Translations under genes and position numbers: made by a program
The notes under the pieces: model-generated
What the model was told of the DNA's origin: nothing
Seen by the model: the letters and a program-made list of their open reading frames with translations, nothing else
Databases searched by the model: none
NCBI GenBank assembly: GCA_964402405.1
Contig: CAYOCE010000052.1
Span: 1 to 8,123, forward strand
Source of the DNA: CAYOCE01 sp964402405
Lineage (GTDB): Bacteria; Pseudomonadota; Alphaproteobacteria; UBA7879
Length of the DNA: 8,123 bases
Direction: 5' to 3'
Part shown: piece by piece, positions 1 to 5,919 of the stretch
Position numbering within the stretch: position 1 is the stretch's first letter
How the letters are laid out: each line of letters starts with the position of its first letter

Positions 1-1038
1 AAAATAAGGTGGAAATCTTTTGTTTTGCTCGTCTAAATGTTGATACTGCACTACTTCTAATGGATTAAACGGGGGATTCCAAGTTATTCCCTCTATAGAT
101 GAATATTTATGATCAGATAGAAAAAAGATACCCACAAAAAAATATATTGCGGGATCTGGAAATCTATCAATACAAAATAAAACAGGTGATCCAGAAGAAC
201 CACGGGTAGACTCCATATCTATTATAAGCTCTTTTTTTCCATTAAATGGATATCGAGGATCATTTGAGATAATTCCTTTTCTCAATAAGGGCAAATTGTG
301 AACCTCATCAATTCTGCCATCAGGATACCCTATCATCCATGTGGTTGTTCTAGGAACATGATTATTTCTCCAAAGATCTTCTATCTCATGAAAAGGAAGA
401 AGTGATTGAGAGTTAATAATAACCCCATTTAATGAACGTATAAGTGGTTTCCAATTTTTATAATAAGAAGGATCATCAAAAGAATCTGAAAATAACGGGG
501 GATTTTGAGAATTAGTTGTATCTTCGACGTATTTTACAATTTTATCAAAAACAGAATCCATTTCTAATGCACATAAATCAACGTCTTTCTCCTTATGCTC
601 CATCCATGACGGCTTATTGATTCTTACATTAAAAAATCCAACACTAGCGCCAGTATTGGCATGTGCATGTATTTTTAAGGAAATATCCCATGGATCTGTA
701 GGTTGGCTATACTGCCTAGATGTCCAACGATCACATGGCAATCCAGCCACATGTTTATTTGTAACAAGGTAAGTTTTTCCACCTGTATCCGTTCTATCTA
801 CCCATAAAAACCCTGAGCCCCCTCCATCACTCCACTTGGGGGGAAGTCCTCTTTGAATACAAGTAATTTTAAGAGTTGAGAACATTACCTCATTATATTG
901 ATCAATAACAATATTGAGCTTTGGATCAACAAGAGGAACGCTAATTTTAATTGGATCATCAAATTCAGGATTTGGGTTTGCCGCATAAGACCCAACCGAT
1001 AAAATAGATAAAACAATAAGTTGTAATATTTTTTTCAT
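1..1038 (-). CDS. Secreted trypsin-like serine protease, C-terminus beyond the window
   Basis: An uninterrupted frame of 346 codons starts at the ATG at 1038-1036 and has no stop before the window edge, so the gene is partial. Residues 1-19 form a signal peptide: two lysines, a hydrophobic core and a cleavage site near SYA|A, so the protein should act outside the cytoplasm. The chymotrypsin-fold peptidase signature is visible: a GGGSGFLW strand at 73-80, H96 in TNKHVA, D154 in DVDLCAL and S282 in RGSSGSPV, in the order His-Asp-Ser. The nucleophile box reads GSSGSP where most S1 proteases have GDSGGP, so this is a divergent member. A GYPDG segment at 237-241 fits the strand that precedes the nucleophile loop in such enzymes. 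The ribosome site GGGAG (1049-1045) lies 6 bases before the ATG. The gene diverges from the secreted-protein gene at 1183. The family call is firm. Substrate and physiological role are unknown. Confidence 0.82.
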   Translation of the reverse strand, partial: MKKILQLIVLSILSVGSYAANPNPEFDDPIKISVPLVDPKLNIVIDQYNEVMFSTLKITCIQRGLPPKWSDGGGSGFLWVDRTDTGGKTYLVTNKHVAGLPCDRWTSRQYSQPTDPWDISLKIHAHANTGASVGFFNVRINKPSWMEHKEKDVDLCALEMDSVFDKIVKYVEDTTNSQNPPLFSDSFDDPSYYKNWKPLIRSLNGVIINSQSLLPFHEIEDLWRNNHVPRTTTWMIGYPDGRIDEVHNLPLLRKGIISNDPRYPFNGKKELIIDMESTRGSSGSPVLFCIDRFPDPAIYFFVGIFFLSDHKYSSIEGITWNPPFNPLEVVQYQHLDEQNKRFPPYF

Positions 1039-1061
1039 GAATAACTCCCATTAATAGAATG

Positions 1062-1080
1062 ACTAAATGTATACTTTAGT
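1062..1080. promoter_or_regulatory. 19-bp palindrome, possible operator
   Basis: ACTAAA (1062-1067) and TTTAGT (1075-1080) are perfect 6-bp inverted arms around a 7-base centre. The site overlaps the -10 of the protease promoter and lies about 30 bp upstream of the -35 of the divergent gene. This is a typical position for a repressor or shared regulator. No regulator is identified, and short AT-rich palindromes also arise by chance. Confidence 0.35.
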
Positions 1081-1094
1081 GAATAATATGTCAA
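1066..1094 (-). promoter_or_regulatory. Putative sigma70-like promoter of the protease gene
   Basis: On the minus strand a perfect -35 box TTGACA (1094-1089) is followed after 17 bp by TACATT (1071-1066), which matches the -10 consensus at 4 of 6 positions. An alternative -10, TATACA (1073-1068), has a 15-bp spacer. Transcription would start about 20 bases before the ATG. The -10 region is covered by a palindrome. Confidence 0.5.
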
Positions 1095-1110
1095 TTAAAA
1101 ACAGTGAAAA

Positions 1111-1139
1111 TTGATGATTTTTCTTTACTTTACTAGTAT
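1111..1139 (+). promoter_or_regulatory. Putative promoter of the secreted-protein gene
   Basis: TTGATG (1111-1116) and TAGTAT (1134-1139) are separated by 17 bp. Each matches the sigma70 consensus at 4 of 6 positions. The expected start of transcription is about 35 bases before the GTG start codon of the gene at 1183. Confidence 0.4.
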
Positions 1140-1168
1140 TAAGGATCATACTTACCTCACTATTTTAT

Positions 1169-1174
1169 AGGAGG
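1169..1174 (+). promoter_or_regulatory. Shine-Dalgarno site fixing a GTG start
   Basis: A full consensus AGGAGG lies 8 bases before GTG at 1183. There is no competing ATG nearby that gives the signal peptide in frame, so this site decides the GTG start. Confidence 0.75.
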
Positions 1175-1182
1175 AATATATC

Positions 1183-2523
1183 GTGAAACGTTTTTATTTG
1201 TTGCTATTCTGGTGTTTGATGGTCGTTTACAGCACAGTAAGTGCAGTAGATAGGTTACCTCAATTTGCAGCTGATATCTTTTTTGGTGAGTTTCCAGAAA
1301 ATCAAAAATATTGCAGAGTTGTTGACTATGACGTGAAAAATCAACAACTAAATCAAGTAATGTATGTTGAATATACAAATGAATCTGACCTTGTTGAAAA
1401 GTTAACAGGTCTTAAACTTATTTCTCATGATGTTGTAATTAAAGACAGACAAGTCCATCTTCCTTATAAATTTAACCCCTTTGGATTAAACGGATATGCT
1501 ATCAGCACAAATGGGGATGTTGATTATGAATACAAATCTGGTTTTTCTGTAACAACAAAATCTGCCCATTCTGTAAGATACTCATTTATGGCAGATAGGT
1601 GCTCAATAGAATCTTGTGAACAATTTGCCTATACTATCTGTAAAGGAGATACCGATTTAACAGCCGGAACATTACTTGAGTCGCTGTTTGATCGCTCACG
1701 TCTTAAAATGAAGCAAGTAGGAGAACCAGATTTTATAATAAATTTTTTAACACAGAGAGCGGAAATAGATGCAAATTTAGCCCAAATAGAAAAAGGGCAA
1801 GATCAATGGGGACATGTTTTAAATCCTGCGTTGGTAGCATATTTTGGACAAAGCATATTAAACAACTTAGTAAGAGACATAGGATTAGCAGTTACTCGGT
1901 TAACGTTAATGTCTAGAGGTTATAATCCAATTATTTTTTTCGATAATGGCAAAATTAACTATGACATTTTTGTTTGTGGAGGGGAAATAGAACTGTCTTT
2001 ATCTCAGTATTTTATTACAAGTTCAACATATTCTTGTAACCATGTCAGTGCCAGAAAAAATGGGGAAAAGATTATTCAATTAGGTAGAATAGTCCCCCTA
2101 ATTAAACAAGCTATTAGTATACCTGATTTAAGAGAAAACATGCTTTCTTTAGCTCGGCAAATCTCTGTTAATTATGACTCTGTTTTTTTGTTTACCCATC
2201 GTACAGTAGGAACAGGTAAATCTCAGATTTTTTCTCAGACTGCAAGAGCTCTGTATCTAGACAGTTTAAAAAGTGCAGTAGAAAAAATAAAACATGATGA
2301 TCCTGACTTTGATACAACAGTAAAATCCATTCAAAAAATTAAAGAACAAGCTGAAAAATGGGGAGATCAGGAAGATGAAGATGATAGTCGTGTAAAAGAA
2401 GATACTGATCAAGAAGAAATAGATGAAGGGGGGCCTTCTGATGTGGGAGAAGCCCCCTCTACTCCATTGGCAAATGGTCATCATGAAAAATCTAAAGATG
2501 AAAAAAATGGTGATGACGATTAG
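1183..2523 (+). CDS. Secreted protein of unknown function with acidic C-terminal tail
   Basis: This 446-residue protein is not recognised as a known family. Residues 1-21 are a signal peptide (KR, then a hydrophobic core, cleavage near VSA|V), so export is likely. No further membrane segment stands out. The mature part has six cysteines (44, 140, 145, 153, 265, 285), an even number compatible with disulfides in an oxidising compartment. The last 50 or so residues (from about 394) are low-complexity and rich in Asp, Glu and Lys, ending in GDDD, and are probably disordered. A TVGTGKS string at 341-347 looks like a P-loop but lacks the required first glycine. The start is a GTG chosen from its perfect ribosome site. 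The gene diverges from the protease gene and is followed after 34 bp by the convergent insertion-sequence remnant. Base composition is AT-rich like the flanking genes. It could be an effector or a cell-envelope factor, but no function can be assigned. Confidence 0.8.
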   Translation: MKRFYLLLFWCLMVVYSTVSAVDRLPQFAADIFFGEFPENQKYCRVVDYDVKNQQLNQVMYVEYTNESDLVEKLTGLKLISHDVVIKDRQVHLPYKFNPFGLNGYAISTNGDVDYEYKSGFSVTTKSAHSVRYSFMADRCSIESCEQFAYTICKGDTDLTAGTLLESLFDRSRLKMKQVGEPDFIINFLTQRAEIDANLAQIEKGQDQWGHVLNPALVAYFGQSILNNLVRDIGLAVTRLTLMSRGYNPIIFFDNGKINYDIFVCGGEIELSLSQYFITSSTYSCNHVSARKNGEKIIQLGRIVPLIKQAISIPDLRENMLSLARQISVNYDSVFLFTHRTVGTGKSQIFSQTARALYLDSLKSAVEKIKHDDPDFDTTVKSIQKIKEQAEKWGDQEDEDDSRVKEDTDQEEIDEGGPSDVGEAPSTPLANGHHEKSKDEKNGDDD

Positions 2524-2557
2524 ATTAAGATTTAACCTAAATGTCTCTGTTTATTTA

Positions 2558-3679
2558 TTAAGAACTTTTAAGAAGTCTCGTACCTAGTTCTTTAGGAGAT
2601 CCGTCCCCATTGACATAGGAATAAAGGGTTGTTGTTGTAATTCCTAAGCGTTTTGCAACATCAGAGGCCACAGACTTATGACCAGCCATTGCTGTCATCT
2701 CCATTTTAAGGGTGGATTGATCCATTTTTCTGGGTCTTCCCCCAAGTCTGCCCCTGGCTCTCGCTGCTGCAAGACCTGCTCGTGTCTTGTATCGAAACAT
2801 AGTGGTTTCAGCCAAGGATCTTTTATGGTAATTGGCCTCTATCTTCCACTCTTTAAGGCTTGTTTCTTGAATCCTTTGAATAGCGTGGTTTCTAGGCTCT
2901 ATGACACCCTTTCTTGCCCCTTTCCTGGGAGGGATAACGGGAGTGGCTAAGCGCCTAGAAATAGCTTCGTAACAACGCCCTTCATCATAGGCCCCATCCA
3001 GGGCAACCATATTCAAAGCCCCAGGAATTTGATCTAAAACCTCTGCCAGTACTTCCCCATCCTTCACATCATTGGTTGTGATAACGGACGCCAGGATCTC
3101 TTTGGATTTTGGGTCCACCCCCAGATGTATTTTCCGCCAGGTGCGTCTTTTGGAAACCCCATGTGTCCTTACTTTCCATTCACCTTCCCCATAAATCTTT
3201 AAGCCCGTTGAATCAATAACTACGTCTAGATTTTCACCTTTTGATAAACGAAGGAGAGGCACTTCAAGGGTTTTGGCTCGTTTTGAAAGAAGGGTATAGT
3301 TGGGAACGGAAAGATGTAAATTCATCATCTTTAGGATAGATTTCAAAAATCCTTGGGTTGCTCTGAGGGGCAGTTTGAAAACATTCTTGATGGAGAGGGC
3401 CATTAAAATAACGTGGTCACTGTAAAGTTGTGGCCGGCCTCTTTTGCCTTTGCGCGTTCCTCCAAAATAAGATTCATCTACTTCAATTTCTCCATCAAAT
3501 ACTTCATGGGCCTCTTGCTCAACATGAAATGCTATGATTTCCCTTAATCTTTCAAAGTAATAAGCAGCTGTACTTTTGTTAACACCAATCAATTGAGAGG
3601 CACATCTGGCAGTCGTTCCTGCCACAAAATGTTCTATTAATCTTGTTTGTTTACTACTACTAATCCTACTTTTTCTCAT
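2558..3679 (-). CDS. Chimeric transposase/recombinase (IS1595 + IS5 + resolvase parts)
   Basis: One open frame of 373 residues joins parts of three enzyme families. Residues 1-82 match the N-terminus of IS1595 transposases: an HTH-like segment with GVNKSTAAYYFERLR, then EVDESYFGG, which carries that family's first catalytic Asp. Residues 83-298 match the IS5-type DDE transposase core, with VIDSTGLK (D156), ALDGAYD (D228) and ETTMFRYK (E291). The triad is complete, but the usual IS5 N-terminus of about 35 residues is missing. Residues 299-373 match the C-terminal linker and helix-turn-helix of Tn3-type serine resolvases (AGLAAARARGRLGGRPRK, then VAKRLGITTTTLYSY), without the resolvase catalytic domain. 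The junctions fall at KRGRP (about 3431-3445) and YKTR (about 2780-2792), short motifs shared by the joined families. The start ATG at 3679 lies 40 bases inside the IS end. Activity as a transposase is doubtful. An assembly chimera is possible. Confidence 0.8.
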   Translation of the reverse strand: MRKSRISSSKQTRLIEHFVAGTTARCASQLIGVNKSTAAYYFERLREIIAFHVEQEAHEVFDGEIEVDESYFGGTRKGKRGRPQLYSDHVILMALSIKNVFKLPLRATQGFLKSILKMMNLHLSVPNYTLLSKRAKTLEVPLLRLSKGENLDVVIDSTGLKIYGEGEWKVRTHGVSKRRTWRKIHLGVDPKSKEILASVITTNDVKDGEVLAEVLDQIPGALNMVALDGAYDEGRCYEAISRRLATPVIPPRKGARKGVIEPRNHAIQRIQETSLKEWKIEANYHKRSLAETTMFRYKTRAGLAAARARGRLGGRPRKMDQSTLKMEMTAMAGHKSVASDVAKRLGITTTTLYSYVNGDGSPKELGTRLLKSS

Positions 3680-3719
3680 AGCTTCCTAATAACATTTCTT
3701 AGTTATCTAGGACAGCCCC
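3680..3719 (-). repeat. IS1595-type terminal sequence (single copy)
   Basis: Read on the minus strand, the segment begins GGGGCTGTCCTAGATAACTA at 3719 and runs to the transposase start. The GGGGCTGTC start is characteristic of IS1595/IS1016-type terminal inverted repeats. The partner repeat is absent from the other side of the gene. Confidence 0.6.
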
Positions 3720-3747
3720 TAAGTAAAATTAAAACCTCCTGTTTTAG

Positions 3748-3779
3748 TACTAGAAATTGACATTTGTCATTTTCTAGTA
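3748..3779. repeat. 32-bp near-perfect palindrome
   Basis: The left arm (3748-3762) and right arm (3765-3779) pair at 14 of 15 positions around a two-base centre. The outer parts are TACTAGAAA and TTTCTAGTA, and the inner parts TGACA and TGTCA. A two-base loop is too tight for a good RNA hairpin, so a dimeric protein-binding site or a mobile-element end is more likely than a terminator. No T-run follows. It sits between the IS end and the ATPase promoter. Confidence 0.6.
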
Positions 3780-3861
3780 GTCCATTGTAAAAACAAAATT
3801 TGAAAATAAACCCCAAAATAAATTAAAAAATACTATATTTTTCATGCCAATTCAGACATTT

Positions 3862-3942
3862 GGAACCCGAAAATGATATTTCTTGTTTACAGGTCCCAAA
3901 ATAAAATTTATACTGGGACCTGAAATCAACATTTCACGTTTT
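3862..3942 (+). promoter_or_regulatory. Promoter of the ATPase gene framed by repeats
   Basis: TTTACA (3886-3891) and TATACT (3909-3914), each 5 of 6 to consensus, are spaced by 17 bp and form a strong sigma70-like promoter. CAGGTCCCA (3890-3898) and TGGGACCTG (3914-3922) are perfect 9-bp inverted arms overlapping the -35 and -10 edges. A third, related copy (GGAACCCGAAAA at 3862-3873) lies upstream. The stretches 3862-3888 and 3915-3941 align as direct repeats at 19 of 27 positions. This layout suggests repression at the promoter, perhaps autoregulation. The regulator itself is not identified. Confidence 0.6.
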
Positions 3943-3953
3943 AAGGATCCAAC

Positions 3954-5378
3954 ATGACACGGTTTATTGGAAGAAAAAAAGAGCTTCAAAAACTTTTAGA
4001 GATATCCCAAAGAAATACAGCTTCTTTTGTTGTTGTGCGTGGAAGACGTCGTATTGGAAAAAGCCGTTTGATTGAAGAGTTTGGCAAAAATTTTGATCAT
4101 TTCTATAGTTTTGTAGGTCTTGCTCCAGAAGCTGGGATTACAGCAAAGCATCAATTAGATGAGTTTTCTCGTCAAATTTCTAGGGAGTTTAAAACTCCCC
4201 CTGCTCTATATGAAGATTGGAGCGATGCCCTTTGGGCCGTGGGAGAAAAAATTCAAAAGGGTAAGATTCTTTTGCTTTTTGATGAGGTTCCTTGGATGGC
4301 ATCTCTTGATCCAACTTTTTTGGCCAAAATTAAAAACTTCTGGGATCAGTACGCAAAGAAAAATGAAAATCTATTTTTTGTTCTGTGTGGATCTGCATCT
4401 TCATGGATTGAAAAGAATATTCTAAGCAGTACAGGGTTCGTAGGACGTATCACTCAAACATTAACGTTAGAAGAACTTCTTTTGGAAGAATGTGCCCAAT
4501 TTTGGCCATCCACAATCTCATCCCATGAAATACTTAAAGCTCTTTCTATTACAGGAGGCATTCCCCGTTATCTAGAAGAAATTAATCCAAAAGTTTCTGC
4601 TGAAGAAAATATAAAACGCCTTTGTTTTACAAAAGGAGCTCTCTTGGTTCAAGAATTTGATCAAATATTCTCAGATTTGTTTTCAAGAAGAAGTATTTTC
4701 TACAAAAAAATAGTAGAAGCATTGGTTTCAGGTTCTAAGGAACGTCAAGAAATAGCTAAAATTATAGATTTAGAGGGAGGACGCACAAGCGAATATTTAA
4801 GTGAGCTTGAGCTTGCAGGGTTCATTAAACGAGAAAACACTTGGAATATAAAGGTAGGAAGAGACTCCAAACAAAGCAAATATCGCTTGAGTGATAATTA
4901 TTTAAGGTTTTATCTAAAATATATTGAAAAAAATAAATCTAAAATTGATCGAAATCTTTTTGATTTAAAGTCTTTAAGCCAGCTTCCTGAATGGAACACG
5001 ATCATGGGACTTCAATTTGAAAATCTTGTTCTTAACAATAGGCATATCATTCACCAGGCATTGGGACTTGATATAAACGATATTATCTCTGAAAACCCTT
5101 TCTACCAACGTCCAACAAAAACAACAGAAGGATGTCAGATTGATTTTATGATTGAAACACGGTTTTGTACACTTTACGTATGTGAAATAAAATTCTCAAG
5201 AAATGAAATTGATCCATCCATAATCCAAGAAGTTGGGGAAAAAATTAAACGCTTAAAATATCCCAGAGGATACTCCATTAGGCCTGTTTTGATCCATGTG
5301 AATGGAGTTCATGAGGATGTCATTAATTCCAATTATTTTGCTAGTATCATTGATATTTCTAGATCTTTAAAAAATTAA
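3954..5378 (+). CDS. AAA+ ATPase of the archaeal-ATPase / DUF234 type
   Basis: This 474-residue protein follows the standard plan of the family. FIGRKKEL at 4-11 opens the ATPase domain. The P-loop is GRRRIGKS (30-37), Walker B is ILLLFDE (105-111), CGSASSW (145-151) occupies the sensor region, and GGIPRYLEE (201-209) is a family hallmark. A winged-helix region lies around 245-300. The C-terminal DUF234 part has FENLV (355-359), D397 in QIDFMI and E411/K413 in CEIKF, a PD-(D/E)XK nuclease-like pattern with its key acidic and lysine residues in place. No signal peptide is seen, so the protein is cytoplasmic. The ribosome site AAGGA (3943-3947) is 6 bases before the ATG. The gene appears monocistronic, with its own repeat-framed promoter. 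Members are scattered among bacteria and archaea, often in accessory DNA. Proposed roles in defence or mobile-element biology are not proven, and no partner gene is adjacent. Confidence 0.88.
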   Translation: MTRFIGRKKELQKLLEISQRNTASFVVVRGRRRIGKSRLIEEFGKNFDHFYSFVGLAPEAGITAKHQLDEFSRQISREFKTPPALYEDWSDALWAVGEKIQKGKILLLFDEVPWMASLDPTFLAKIKNFWDQYAKKNENLFFVLCGSASSWIEKNILSSTGFVGRITQTLTLEELLLEECAQFWPSTISSHEILKALSITGGIPRYLEEINPKVSAEENIKRLCFTKGALLVQEFDQIFSDLFSRRSIFYKKIVEALVSGSKERQEIAKIIDLEGGRTSEYLSELELAGFIKRENTWNIKVGRDSKQSKYRLSDNYLRFYLKYIEKNKSKIDRNLFDLKSLSQLPEWNTIMGLQFENLVLNNRHIIHQALGLDINDIISENPFYQRPTKTTEGCQIDFMIETRFCTLYVCEIKFSRNEIDPSIIQEVGEKIKRLKYPRGYSIRPVLIHVNGVHEDVINSNYFASIIDISRSLKN

Positions 5379-5697
5379 GAATTTCATAATAATAGGGGGG
5401 AAAAATCTGCATGTGGAATTAAGAAGGAATAATCAGAAAGGCCGTGAAAGAGTGGTCCTGTGGAAGAACCCACAAAAGTGTTCGTTCTGAGTTAGGCTGT
5501 TTTCCAGAAATGGAGCGCCAGAAAATGCTTAGTGTATGTTTTCGTTCTATTGGGTATTCAAACCACTTAAAGTAGCTGAAGAACACGATCTGGCTTAGTG
5601 ATAATTGCTTAGAGTAACTTTTAGTTCCAATGATCGTCATACACCAAATAATACTCTATTTGGCTGATATTTTTTGTTGTTTTAAGAAAAATGCTCT

Positions 5698-5724
5698 AAT
5701 TCGCCACGTAGTGCGTGGCGAATT
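5698..5724. repeat. Perfect 11-bp hairpin with 5-base loop
   Basis: AATTCGCCACG (5698-5708) and CGTGGCGAATT (5714-5724) are perfect inverted arms around TAGTG. On the plus strand no T-run follows. On the minus strand a T-rich stretch starts only after several bases, so it is a poor intrinsic terminator. The G+C-rich stem in AT-rich DNA suggests a dispersed palindromic repeat or a structured transcript end. Confidence 0.65.
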
Positions 5725-5785
5725 GTCCATCAGTTGGTTTTCTATTGCAGATTCCTTAAAAAACATATTTCATTTGCAAATAATG

Positions 5786-5806
5786 TCAAAAAATGTCATT
5801 TTTTGA
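5786..5806. repeat. 9-bp inverted repeat, possible operator
   Basis: TCAAAAAAT (5786-5794) and ATTTTTTGA (5798-5806) flank a three-base centre. The right arm overlaps a candidate -35 box (5803-5808) of the next gene. The low complexity of the arms weakens the case. Confidence 0.35.
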
Positions 5807-5833
5807 GAATGCAATATTAAAGTTTTATATAAT
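5803..5833 (+). promoter_or_regulatory. Candidate promoter upstream of the nuclease-like gene
   Basis: TTGAGA (5803-5808) and a perfect TATAAT (5828-5833) are 19 bp apart, a spacer longer than ideal. A perfect TTGACA also occurs at 5849-5854 but has no good -10 at normal distance. The start of transcription is therefore uncertain. Confidence 0.35.
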
Positions 5834-5919
5834 CGATAAGCTTTCACATTGACAATCTTTCTTTAAATATGTTTTTTGGTTAGGGGTTGGTTCATCAACT
5901 AGTAAGAGAGTTTTACTTG

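Larger units (their letters stand above)
2558..3719 (-). mobile_element. Composite insertion-sequence remnant with one visible end
   Basis: The element holds a transposase-like gene and, upstream of it, an outer end that reads inward on the minus strand from GGGGCTGTC at 3719. That start is typical of IS1595-family (IS1016-type) termini. No inverted copy of this end is found downstream of the gene in 2524-2560, and no matching 8-bp target duplication flanks the unit. The coding part is visibly richer in G+C than the flanking genes. I read it as an immobile remnant built from three mobile elements. The left limit is set to the stop codon because no true end is seen there. Confidence 0.65.
5379..5919. 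other. Intergenic gap of about 540 bp without a convincing gene
   Basis: Between the ATPase stop and the next start codon I see no gene with a good ribosome site. A 73-codon minus-strand frame at 5419-5640 lacks a ribosome site and any family likeness. The plus strand at 5420-5640 is broken by stops in all frames. The segment 5415-5640 has a somewhat coding-like composition and may be a decayed gene or IS remnant. The rest holds two hairpins (5698-5724 and 5786-5806) and a likely promoter. Confidence 0.5.

Noticed and set aside
2203..2223. TVGTGKS in the secreted protein read as a P-loop
   Set aside because: The first glycine of GxxxxGK(S/T) is missing (Arg in that place), the protein is exported, and no Walker B follows.
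2678..2950. Plus-strand ORF opposite the chimeric transposase
   Set aside because: It lies fully antisense to a gene with clear protein motifs and has no ribosome site or family likeness.
3720..3953. Repeats upstream of the ATPase as a CRISPR array
   Set aside because: Only two or three imperfect copies, mixed orientation, unequal spacing and no cas genes.
5510..5575. Short plus-strand frame starting MERQKM with RSIGY, faintly like the start of KTSC-domain proteins
   Set aside because: Only 21 codons before a stop, and no continuation of the domain in any other frame.
5419..5640. 73-codon minus-strand ORF in the gap
   Set aside because: No ribosome site before its ATG, no family likeness and no supporting promoter; it is probably a chance frame.
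5887..5919. TTG at 5887 as start of the nuclease-like gene
   Set aside because: The G-run lies directly against the TTG with no spacer, and the extension would place 11 extra residues before a complete signal peptide.
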